A stretch of 47,989 nucleotides of DNA, taken from positions 1-47,989 of IMG/VR virus record IMGVR_UViG_3300027135_000004; one strand, given 5' to 3'. Below are positions 32,151 to 41,300 of this stretch, one piece after another; position 1 is the first letter of the stretch, and each line of letters starts with the position of its first letter. The notes beneath the pieces are model-generated. The model was not told the origin of the DNA. It ran no database searches and saw nothing but the letters and a program-made list of their open reading frames with translations. The stretch comes from a virus. The translations under genes and the position numbers were made by a program.

Positions 32151-34139
32151 TCATTCTTTGATGTTTGTTTCGTCCATATAAGATCCTGATACTCCTTCTC
32201 TCAAAATTTCTTTGGACTTATCCAATCCTTGTAGAATTGTCGATAGTGATTCCATTGATTCTAAAGACAATGGAGAACGTTTCTTATATTTGTGAGTAGG
32301 AGACAAATCACTGTCACTATTGTTCTCTAGTGTTCCAAGTGGATCTTCACCAAATGGGTATTTTCTAGCATCTTTTCTACCAGTTTGGTCCCTATCACGG
32401 TTTTCTTCTTTTTTACGGTTTGCTTCCGCACGTTCATGAGCAGACATCTTAACTTTTTCAGTCAATTTTGGCGTTTCTCCACCACCAGCTGGAGCAGTTT
32501 CTCCACCTGCGGGAGCTGTAGCGCTGGCTTCAGCACCTCCTCCTACTTCTCCTCCGCCTGCCGATTCTTCGCCTCCACCAGCGCTACCCCCTTCCGCGCC
32601 TCCGGCTCCGCCTTCTCCACCACCTTCTCCTTCTGAGCCCTTGGCCTTGAGGAAGTTCAATGCAGGATCGTTACCGTCTTCTTCGATCTGCTTAAATCTG
32701 TAAGTTCCCTTAGCATCATCAACAAGTTGTTTTTGCAACATAATCATGTCTTGATCACTCATACCAAAGACATTTTCATAAATCCACTTCTTGCTAAACA
32801 ACTTTTGTTCTTGCATGTCCTTACTGACTTCAACCTTACTCTTCCATACATCAATCTTTTCCTTTTCAAAGATTGTAGAAGGATTGGTCAATTCAAGACT
32901 AAAATCAACAAGTGCCTCATCTCTGTATCCTTGACTATACAAATGAACCACAGCAATCTTGTTCAACTCACTGACAATAATACGTTGAATACGTTGGATC
33001 GTTCTGGCAAAACGAATATCTTCAGCAGCAAGTGTAGCCTTACCACTCAAACTCTCGTCGTAACCCAAGAATGCCTTAGGAATCTTAAGAGCTGCCATCA
33101 TCTTGTTACGTAGATATTCGATATCGTCTGTTCCAGTCCATTCAAGACCTGGCAAGTTATCAATAGCAGTTCCACTATCACCACCACGAACTGGCAAGAA
33201 AAAGTCTTCAACCATGTTCTGTAGATTGAAACGAAGATTGTAATCACCAGTTGCTTGATCCAAATATGGAGTCTTCTTCATTTGTTGAATGATTCTCTCC
33301 ATGTGATTATCAACTTCGTTTGGCGGAATGTTACCAATATCAATCTTGAAAATACGTTTTTCTGGAGCACGCATGATACGATGAATCAACATTGCGTCTT
33401 CCATCAAACTCAATTGCTTCCAAACACGACGAGCACCTTCCAACATACTCTTACCATAAGGCAAGAAGTTACTATCACTCAACAAACGGAAATGAGCCAT
33501 CTGATAGTTTTCCAAATCTTCAATCTTGTTACCATATGGAAGATTGACTTGGAACTTTACGAAATTCTTATTTTGTAGATGCGCATTTTCTACACGGGTC
33601 ACATAGTAACTACTGAGTGGTTCAACCATGTAAACACCATACTCTGGACTGATGTGCATTCTCAAATAAAAATCGCCATACTTGACCAAACTACGAGTCC
33701 ACGACCAAAGGTTGAATTCGATGTTCAAGATGTCATAGAACAAATTATTTAAGATGCTCTTGATATCATCGTTGGTGCTACGAACGGTAATGATGTCACC
33801 CATTTCGTTACGAGTGGTGCATTCATCAGCATAAATGTCCAATGCGGATGCCAAAATTGGGTCCATGTCCATTGTGTCATAATCACGAAACAGTTCTACA
33901 CGACTGCTTTGATATGACAAATTGAAGTCACGGGTATACGAATTATACGCAGTAGTTCTGAGACGATTGAAACGATCTCTTAAACTATTACGGTCGGTAG
34001 CATACTGAATTTCATCGGTGTCGATGACCTTGAGCTTTTTGCCACCTACGTTACGAACAATTACGTCGTTGCTGAAAAGTCTCTTCAGCCTAGCGTAAAG
34101 TGACCTATTTTTTAACTCTTGAAATGATTTGTCATCCAT
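32151..34139 (-). CDS. Portal protein (gp20-like)
   Basis: A 662-aa protein, somewhat longer than T4 gp20 (524). The N-terminal and central portal core is clear: RLRTTAYNSYTRDFNLSYQS, FRDYDTMDMDPILASALDIY, WSWTRSLVKYGDFYLRMHIS and NKMMAALKIPKAFLGYDESL. Twelve copies form the ring through which DNA is packaged and to which neck proteins bind. The extra length is a C-terminal tail after residue about 505: a Gly/Glu/Ala-rich disordered run and a charged end. Its place right after the terminase gene is as in other phages. No strong Shine-Dalgarno site is seen. Confidence 0.92.
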   Translation of the reverse strand: MDDKSFQELKNRSLYARLKRLFSNDVIVRNVGGKKLKVIDTDEIQYATDRNSLRDRFNRLRTTAYNSYTRDFNLSYQSSRVELFRDYDTMDMDPILASALDIYADECTTRNEMGDIITVRSTNDDIKSILNNLFYDILNIEFNLWSWTRSLVKYGDFYLRMHISPEYGVYMVEPLSSYYVTRVENAHLQNKNFVKFQVNLPYGNKIEDLENYQMAHFRLLSDSNFLPYGKSMLEGARRVWKQLSLMEDAMLIHRIMRAPEKRIFKIDIGNIPPNEVDNHMERIIQQMKKTPYLDQATGDYNLRFNLQNMVEDFFLPVRGGDSGTAIDNLPGLEWTGTDDIEYLRNKMMAALKIPKAFLGYDESLSGKATLAAEDIRFARTIQRIQRIIVSELNKIAVVHLYSQGYRDEALVDFSLELTNPSTIFEKEKIDVWKSKVEVSKDMQEQKLFSKKWIYENVFGMSDQDMIMLQKQLVDDAKGTYRFKQIEEDGNDPALNFLKAKGSEGEGGGEGGAGGAEGGSAGGGEESAGGGEVGGGAEASATAPAGGETAPAGGGETPKLTEKVKMSAHERAEANRKKEENRDRDQTGRKDARKYPFGEDPLGTLENNSDSDLSPTHKYKKRSPLSLESMESLSTILQGLDKSKEILREGVSGSYMDETNIKE

Positions 34140-34163
34140 ATAATGCTATCTTATATATAAGTA

Positions 34164-35777
34164 TTACAACAACCAAGTTAGTGATTCTTTTTTACCTGTG
34201 CCTGGAACTCCGCCTCCTCCAGTTTCAAATTGCCACGTTTCTTGAGGTGATTGAATGATTTTATATTGTGATGATGGACCAGGCGTTGTATTTGTTACTT
34301 TTGTTATTCCGCCCAACATTGTTCGTGTATATGCCATTTGTTCAGTTCTTAACTTTAATGCGGTTCCACGGACCCATAGACCAATACTAAGAGCCATAAC
34401 CAAATCGTCATTATAACCCCTCATTGCTTCTGCCTTAGGTCCATTCCAGATAAACACATTAAGTTCCTCATATGACCTAATAGACCGTATAGTGACTGAT
34501 TTGTCTCTGAAACATGATTCCATATTACTTACCATCAACGGTCTATTCTTGTTAGTAGTTGTAAATCCAGGCACCAATTTCTTATCTTGAGCATTAAGTT
34601 TGTTTGTATAATTATGTTCTACATCAACCACATTCAGATCTGGTGTGCTATAGAAAGTGTTTTGATAATCTCTATCAATAATTTGTTGTAGTGTTCCCCA
34701 ACCAATGTTGTTATTTTCTACGACAAGCAACGCACTGTTATATTCAGTTGCAATTGCCACCAACAAGTTACCATAATCTTTGGTAGTTAACTGACCCTTA
34801 TACTCCGCTACTTGTGTCAATGTGTCAACATCAAATACATGAAATGCACTATAGTCAGCACCATCACCACGAGCACAGTCAGCAGATACGATATAGTTTT
34901 TGCTATTGTCTGGACGATCCCAAATCCACAAATCTTGACTTGCTCCACGTTTTTCAACTGGATCTTTGATGTAAGTTTGTTTGTAAAACTCAAGAGTATC
35001 AACCGACACAACTTGATTACCAGATGTTGAAAAGTCACAATCACACTCTTGAGCAGCACCTTTTACACCAGACAATTCAGTTTGTTTGTCACGCCAAGCT
35101 TGATCACGTTCTGGATGTAAATGCCATGGTAATCTAATTGTATTGAAACCATTTTCTCCAGCTTCGGCAGCAACCCATGTCTTGTGGAAAAAGTTACCAA
35201 CACCATTAGGGGTCGATAACAAAATAGCTCTACCACCAGTTGACAACGTATACTGAGCAGACAACCAAATTTCTTCAATACCATCAATGAATGCAGCTTC
35301 GTCAATGATTAGAAGTGACAATGCGGCAGAACGACCTGCGGTTCCAGCACTTGACACAGCTTTAATTTGAGAACCATTTTTAAGACGTAGTGACAAACGA
35401 TTATCTTCTACACATGGAACTTTTAACCATGTAGGAAGATTGTCATTGGCAAATCTAACCTTTGTAACAATTTCTTTTGCAGTCTCTTGCGTGATACTGA
35501 TGATCAAAATGTTCTTGTCTGTATGGAACGTCATCAACCACAAACTATATGCTGCCGTCAAAGTAGAAATACCCATCTGACGACTCTTTAGAATGATGTT
35601 GAGACTATGATCCACCATGTCTTGTAGAGCACCTTCTTGGAAGGGATACAAGTCAAAGTTGCAGGTTCCCTTGACGGGATGTTGAATTTTGACATACTTC
35701 TTCATGAAGTATATCGGATTTTCAACACACTTCTTATACTCCTGCTTTATTATTTCTCTTAGATTTTGCTGACTCAT
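34164..35777 (-). CDS. Terminase large subunit (gp17-like)
   Basis: A 537-aa packaging ATPase and nuclease. The Walker A variant is S65-R-Q-M-G-I-S-T72, Walker B is LLIID159-E160, and the coupling motif is LLSTPNG near 187-193. The nuclease domain has D300 in YIVSADCARGDGADYSAF, E354 in LLVVENNNIGW, and a later GYNDDLVMALSIG. Length is slightly shorter than T4 gp17 (610). It pumps DNA into the prohead via the portal, whose gene lies downstream. Its start overlaps the upstream 215-aa gene by 44 nt. Confidence 0.93.
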   Translation of the reverse strand: MSQQNLREIIKQEYKKCVENPIYFMKKYVKIQHPVKGTCNFDLYPFQEGALQDMVDHSLNIILKSRQMGISTLTAAYSLWLMTFHTDKNILIISITQETAKEIVTKVRFANDNLPTWLKVPCVEDNRLSLRLKNGSQIKAVSSAGTAGRSAALSLLIIDEAAFIDGIEEIWLSAQYTLSTGGRAILLSTPNGVGNFFHKTWVAAEAGENGFNTIRLPWHLHPERDQAWRDKQTELSGVKGAAQECDCDFSTSGNQVVSVDTLEFYKQTYIKDPVEKRGASQDLWIWDRPDNSKNYIVSADCARGDGADYSAFHVFDVDTLTQVAEYKGQLTTKDYGNLLVAIATEYNSALLVVENNNIGWGTLQQIIDRDYQNTFYSTPDLNVVDVEHNYTNKLNAQDKKLVPGFTTTNKNRPLMVSNMESCFRDKSVTIRSIRSYEELNVFIWNGPKAEAMRGYNDDLVMALSIGLWVRGTALKLRTEQMAYTRTMLGGITKVTNTTPGPSSQYKIIQSPQETWQFETGGGGVPGTGKKESLTWLL

Positions 35778-36381
35778 ATTCTTTTTCTAAATTGTCAATA
35801 AACGTGTCGATTTCTGACAATCTAGCATTTACATACTCAAGATCCTTCAAAACATCTTGTTTGATCTTATCAAGACCGGTCTCACCCTCCCACTTTTCTA
35901 TAGAACCATCTTCGTTGATAAACTCAAGAGGTTTACCCTCTTTTTCTTCACACCACTTGAGAGTTTCATCAAACTTCTTTTTGTATTCAGACAAAATTGC
36001 TTTCTCATTCTTAAAGTCACGGATCTTGTCAAAGTATTCCCAAGTTCCATCCATCTTCATCTTAGTTTCATTGTTAGTGAAACAGTCATAACACAAATGT
36101 GTCTTGGGCCAAACTTGTGAATCCAAATAGTTACCCCAACGAACGTCGGCACTACATTGCTTACAAATTTGTTTGTTGTCGATTATAACCTTCTTTGGAA
36201 CTCGACGTTTACTACCATTCTTCCAAACCCATTTACGACCTTGACCATCCTCCCACTCTTCACCTTCTTTACGTGTGGCGTTATTTATGTCTTCGGTGTA
36301 ACCAACTTGTATAAATGGTCGATTTCCGTCCAGATAATCTTTTACAATCTCCAGATTGCTTTTGCCTTGTGCTCTTTTCAT
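35734..36381 (-). CDS. Zinc-finger/coiled-coil protein next to terminase, possible small terminase partner
   Basis: A 215-aa protein starting MKRAQGKSNLEIVKDYLDGN. It has two Cys pairs (CKQC and CYDC, about residues 72-98) likely to bind zinc, and a C-terminal coiled coil (about 160-205). I recognise the N-terminal RPFIQVGYTEDIN type from genes just upstream of terminase in T4-like environmental phages. T4 has its small terminase gp16, also coiled coil, at this spot, so a packaging partner is plausible but unproven. The ATG at 36381 is chosen over a TTG two codons upstream. AATAAATA boxes are present on its coding strand before the ATG. Confidence 0.6.
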   Translation of the reverse strand: MKRAQGKSNLEIVKDYLDGNRPFIQVGYTEDINNATRKEGEEWEDGQGRKWVWKNGSKRRVPKKVIIDNKQICKQCSADVRWGNYLDSQVWPKTHLCYDCFTNNETKMKMDGTWEYFDKIRDFKNEKAILSEYKKKFDETLKWCEEKEGKPLEFINEDGSIEKWEGETGLDKIKQDVLKDLEYVNARLSEIDTFIDNLEKEYESAKSKRNNKAGV

Positions 36382-36399
36382 AACCAATATTTATTTATT

Positions 36400-37452
36400 T
36401 TATTTCCCAAAACCACTTTGTAGTCCCTTAATAATGAAACTACCAGTTATTTTAAATGGACTACTGTGAATACTAGGATCTCTGACCACGATTCCTTCGT
36501 GTTTTTCAAGATCACCAATTTCACTAGTAGCATTCTTTAATATTTCATCACCAAGTTTGATTGTTGCCAAATATACAACTGTATCATTGACAACTTTATC
36601 TATATCTTGTCCCTCAAAATCCATAGCAATATTCTTACTAGCAACAGCCTTTTGGAACTGTTCACGGGTAATCAATGGTGTTTGAATATTTACATCTTTT
36701 AACCAATCCTTCAAACTCTTTGTGACTGGATTGCCTTGTGGATACAAAGTAACCTTTTCACCGAGTGGTTTGGAGAGGTTTGGCTTGGTCTTAAACTTGG
36801 TGTCAACACTACCCAATACCTTAAATCCACGTTTCTTAGCAAACACATTCAACTTATTGATATATGATTGCATGACTGTCTTATCATAAGGAATTTCAGT
36901 AGCTACTCTGGATTTGACACTACCATCCTTACCAAACGTCTTGGGTTTGATTTCTTTCAAACCGTGAATTGCCAAGAAGTTACCAATGTCTTCGTAACCC
37001 AAAACATTTGTTTGTCCCTCAACATATTCAACGTTCAACAAAATGTTTGGATTGTTCAACAAACCAAGAGCCTTCAATTCGTTTGTTGTTGATGGAATTG
37101 CATCATCAAAAATTTGAATTACAGTAGAACCAATCTTGATGAATCCATGTTCAGCACCTGTTTCTGGATTTGGTAAAAATCTAGCAGATAGATCTTGTGG
37201 ACGCATTCCCTTGATGTCTAATGGTTTTGCACTACCACGGTCCATCACAAATTCTCCATTAACTAAACGAATACTTGCATTAACACCGTCAATCTTTACA
37301 CTGCCAGTTCCCTTTTCCAAAGAATTAATGGACTTTTGAAAGATATCAACTAGTTGTTTTCCGTTGGATGCAAAGTCAAATGGATGTTCCATGTGGCCAC
37401 CAGCACCACCTTCTCTAAGAACTTCCGACAAAATATTACTCAGCTTTATCAT
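36400..37452 (-). CDS. KxDG-type polynucleotide ligase with capsid-targeting-type leader
   Basis: A 350-aa protein of the covalent nucleotidyltransferase superfamily (DNA/RNA ligases and capping enzymes). Motif I is V-K53-I-D55-G56-VNASIRL, K53 being the expected adenylated Lys; motif III is in the NILLNVEYVEGQ region; motif IV is H-E319-G-I-V-V-R; motif V is the Lys pair in FKITGSFIIKG (334 and 342). No separate OB-fold domain is obvious, which is more like RNA ligases. The leader MIKLSNILSE, followed by VLRE-G, offers two L-x-E sites. It overlaps the flavodoxin-like gene by 17 nt. An RNA- or DNA-end sealing role is likely; the substrate is not shown. Confidence 0.75.
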   Translation of the reverse strand: MIKLSNILSEVLREGGAGGHMEHPFDFASNGKQLVDIFQKSINSLEKGTGSVKIDGVNASIRLVNGEFVMDRGSAKPLDIKGMRPQDLSARFLPNPETGAEHGFIKIGSTVIQIFDDAIPSTTNELKALGLLNNPNILLNVEYVEGQTNVLGYEDIGNFLAIHGLKEIKPKTFGKDGSVKSRVATEIPYDKTVMQSYINKLNVFAKKRGFKVLGSVDTKFKTKPNLSKPLGEKVTLYPQGNPVTKSLKDWLKDVNIQTPLITREQFQKAVASKNIAMDFEGQDIDKVVNDTVVYLATIKLGDEILKNATSEIGDLEKHEGIVVRDPSIHSSPFKITGSFIIKGLQSGFGK

Positions 37453-38218
37453 ATGGTTTAATAAATGTTTTTTCGAATGTAGATACGCCTTTTAAGTATG
37501 AACGTTTGGTTTCATCAAGGGCATCATCTGTAAATTGCCAATTCCAAAACAATTGGTCTGGTGTCTTGAATCCAAAAAATTCAAGAACACTCTTTTGTGT
37601 TTGAACAACGTGTTTACCATTCCAGTTCTGACCAACAGCAATAAATCCAGCATCAATATCTTTAACTAGATTGGACTCACCCAAAGTCGAGTGTCTATTT
37701 TCAATCCAAGTCAAACGTTCAATCAACTTTTGATAATAACCGTTGGCTTGACCCCATCTGACACTTGCAAAAAATAATACACAATCACTCTCAAACAACT
37801 CCTTACTGATCTTCCAAAGTTCGTCACCCTTCTCATTTACACTAGCCCAACAACGATGATGACCACTTGGATTTTGTTCTTTGTTTTTCAATAAAGCACC
37901 AATCGTTCCACAATGGTTGCCACCAAACTCTTTGTTGCTACTCACATTACCTTCACATGGAACGATGTGTAGTTTTGTTGTGTCAATCAATGTTACTTTT
38001 TCTTTGCCAAGCAACTCTTGAATTTTAATGGCTAACTGACTGCTTTTTGGAACATCGTCTTTATGTTGAGACCAACGATTACTTGTAGTCAATAGTAACA
38101 CTTTGTTTTTACTACGCAAATAATCCATGGTCTTCTTGTATTTTTTAGCATACAAGTCCATGTCTTGTTCACTTGCTGGCAATTTAGCCTCTGTTAGAAG
38201 GTCTGATAGACTAATCAT
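37436..38218 (-). CDS. Flavodoxin-fold NAD(P)H-dependent FMN reductase-like protein with capsid-targeting-type leader
   Basis: A 260-aa protein. After the leader MISLSDLLTE-A (a perfect L-T-E/A site) comes a flavodoxin-like core: VLLLTTSNRWSQHKDDVPKS (FMN phosphate loop, about residue 40), IQELLGKEKVTLIDTTKLHI, and CVLFFASVRWGQANGYYQKL with IERLTWIENRH, the flavin-contact region of NADPH-dependent FMN reductases. Such proteins reduce flavins or quinones. Finding one with an internal-protein-type leader is unusual. It is the first gene of the head cluster after the sheath terminator, with TATTTATA 4 nt before its ATG. Confidence 0.7.
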   Translation of the reverse strand: MISLSDLLTEAKLPASEQDMDLYAKKYKKTMDYLRSKNKVLLLTTSNRWSQHKDDVPKSSQLAIKIQELLGKEKVTLIDTTKLHIVPCEGNVSSNKEFGGNHCGTIGALLKNKEQNPSGHHRCWASVNEKGDELWKISKELFESDCVLFFASVRWGQANGYYQKLIERLTWIENRHSTLGESNLVKDIDAGFIAVGQNWNGKHVVQTQKSVLEFFGFKTPDQLFWNWQFTDDALDETKRSYLKGVSTFEKTFIKPYDKAE

Positions 38219-38222
38219 CGCA

Positions 38223-38230
38223 TATAAATA
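38223..38230 (-). promoter_or_regulatory. TATTTATA leader element
   Basis: 4 nt before the ATG of the flavodoxin-like gene. Confidence 0.4.
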
Positions 38231-38287
38231 TGTGGTGTTCTCAAAAAATATCTATATTAATTTATCAATCTAGTCTGTTCAAATAAA

Positions 38288-38317
38288 CAAAAAACCCCGG
38301 CTTTTTAGGGCCGGGGT
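38288..38317 (-). terminator. Rho-independent terminator after the tail sheath gene
   Basis: An 8-bp G+C-rich inverted repeat (38294-38301 with 38310-38317) and 8-nt loop, followed on the minus strand by a run of six T (after the final GGGG). It lies 22 nt past the sheath stop. Confidence 0.9.
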
Positions 38318-38338
38318 CTTGATTTAGTTTACTCTAGG

Positions 38339-41300
38339 TTATTCACCGAAAGTAGCACCAGTTGGCAGAATGTTGAAGTCAAGCAATATGAATTCAGCAG
38401 TTCTGGTTGGTTGAATGAAGATTTGACCGTAAAGAATATTGCGATCAATCAAGTCAGGAGTGTTGTTTTCAGCATCCATCTTAACTTGGTAAGCATAGAT
38501 ACCGTTACGTTGTTGAACACTCTCCAAGTATGGATTGACGATACTCAAGAAACGGTTACGTGTAGCAGCTACGTTTTGTTCGAAGACCAAGTAGTTGCTT
38601 GAACTTGCGATAAACTTCTTCAAGTTGATCAACAAGCGACGAACATTCACACGATCCAAGGCACTTGGTTGGATTTGAAGAGTCTTTTGACCCCAAACCA
38701 CGATACCTTGACCTGGGAATGCGGCAATTGGATTGACACGGTTCTCATAGAGAGTGTCACGTTCAGCATGAGTCAATCTGTCAAGAACTTGAACAGCTTG
38801 TGGGATTCCACCACGGTTTAGACCGGCTGGAGCATACCATTCAGCAGCTGCGTTGTCGTTAGCGGCATAAACCGATGGCAACACCACAGAAGGTGGAACA
38901 CTGATAATCTTGTTCAAGTTAGTGTCGAGGATCTTGACCCATGGGTAGTAAGTTGCGACGTAGTTACTATCAATTGTAGCAACCGTGTTGATTGCAGCAT
39001 TGATCAAACCTACGCTTTGGTTACTTGCTGGGAACACCACGTTATCCATGATATAGAAACAATCTCCACGAGCTTCACACATATCAATGGTGATCTCGGT
39101 GACATAGCTGTGTTGTTCACGGAAGATACCTGGCAACACGATCAAGTTGATATCAAACTCATCGGCGTTACCGAGAGCAGTGATACATTGCTTGTATGCG
39201 ATACTACCTGGGCTTGTAATGTTTGTGCAATCCAAACCTTGGGTATTACCAGCAGTGATGTCAGATCCAACGTTGATTGGAATTGCTGGCCATTGACCAT
39301 CAAATCCACCTTGGAATCCAATCACGAACTTACGAAGTCTTACATAAGTAGATTCGTTGACTGGATCGTATACTGAAGGAATACTACCACTCAAACTTGG
39401 AGCGAGCAACGAGCCTGTGCTTGCTGCTACACCTTGAGCATAGTATGAACAATCAGTTGTTCCCCATACCTTGGCTTCAAGATCGAAGTCGATGTTTTCA
39501 CCGTTTTGATCTGCACCACCGTAGTATGGAAGTGGCTTGAAGTATTGCTTTGTATCGTTCTCAATACCAACTCCGAACGAAGCGGTAGGATATAGAGCAG
39601 CGATTTCAGCTCCACTTTCTGGAACTTCACCGAACACTGTTCCCGATGGATACTTACCAGGTCCAAGACCATAGATAGATGCCTTACTGTAACGAACTGC
39701 TGGCAACAAGTTACCAAGAGTTCCGTCTACTGGAGTTGAATATGATTCGAAACCGTATGGAACAACCGATTGTGGGTATGCCACATCAGTCATTTCGATA
39801 CGAACATACTTACTCAAGTTTACGTAAGTTCCGTATTCTACGATCTTACTGGTGTTCGTAATGTAAGCATAACGATCACCAATACGACGTGCAACAAAGT
39901 TTGCACTGTCTGGATCAAGGTTCAAGTTTTGGAAGATTTCGAGATACTTAGGACGCTTATCGGTGTCACTGTAAGCACGAACAGCAAGAGTGAATGAACC
40001 CCAGTTGCTGCCTGGAACAGTTCCGGCCAACTTAACGTTGCTAATTTCGATCTTATACTTCTTGTTGCTCAAGCTACCATCACTTAGAGTGTGAACCTTG
40101 AACAACTTGAACTTGGTAGGAACAGCAACTTCATCAGCGCTTCCCTTGAATGGAGCAATTTGTTGACTGTAGATCCATGGTGTCTTAGCATTTGTGATAG
40201 CAAATTGTGAATCACCACTGTTAGGATCTAGTGAGTATTGATCCAAGAACTTCATAGACTCACCAACACTGAACGAAGCAGATGGAGCAGTTGCTACTTG
40301 CAATCTCCAACCACCACCCTCCGCATTTGGACGGGTCTTTTCAGCAACGAATCTCTTGATGGTGTCTTCGAAGAGGATGTAGTTATAAGCAGCCTCAATC
40401 TTTTGACCAGCAATTTGCTTAGAAGGATTACCAACAGTTGGATCAATTCCGAAAACGTCCTTGATGTAGTTGTTGTCGTCTTCATTCAAACTGAAGTCAT
40501 AGTAACCATAGGTTCCGTCAGAAACGTTACCATCAGTATCAGTCCAGTTGTATCTCAAGATAAGTTGATAAACGTTGTCGTTTGGATTTACAATACCTTG
40601 ATATGGATATATTGAACTGGTCAATTGACTTACAGCAGAGGTATCGAATCCGTATACTTCATAGTCGCTACTGAATTGTGTCGAAGCATTTTGGGTGTTT
40701 GCCAAAACTGCGAGCACAACTGGTGAACGACCAGTAGTAGATGGATTACATGGATCAGATCCACCCGAACCATCAGCTTGGAAGTTTCCTGTAAATGCTC
40801 CGTAAGAACCACTCACAAGACCCAAGAATCTCAATGCGGCACCGCAAGTTGCGGCACTACGAACAGTGGCAAAACTACCACTCTTGACATACAATGTGCT
40901 TGTAGCATCAAATGTATCTTGATCATATGCCAATGTAATATTGGTTGTAGCACCACCAATATTCAACAAGCTTGAAGTCAACAAGAAGGAAACTTCAGTG
41001 CTTTCTTGAATTGCTCGAGCAATTTGTGTTTGTGGTGTAGCTGTGCTACTTCCTTGAGCACTAGAACTCAAGAAGAAATACAAACCAACAGATCCCGAAG
41101 GTGCCAAGTTGCCACCATCATCGAAGTATCTGCTGAGTTGTGCAGTTTCTACTGTTCCAAGACTTACTTGTTTACCAGCATACAACTTACTACCACTCAA
41201 GTTACCAGTTCCATCATAGTTGGCTGGGAAACCACTGGTCAATGCGGCACTACCAAATCTTGCATTGATACTACCACTAATTGTCAAGTATGAACAATCA

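Noticed and set aside
35734-36381. HNH homing endonuclease call for the Cys-pair protein before terminase
   Set aside because: Two Cys pairs are present but no His-Asn-His core; the position and N-terminal pattern fit a terminase-linked protein better.
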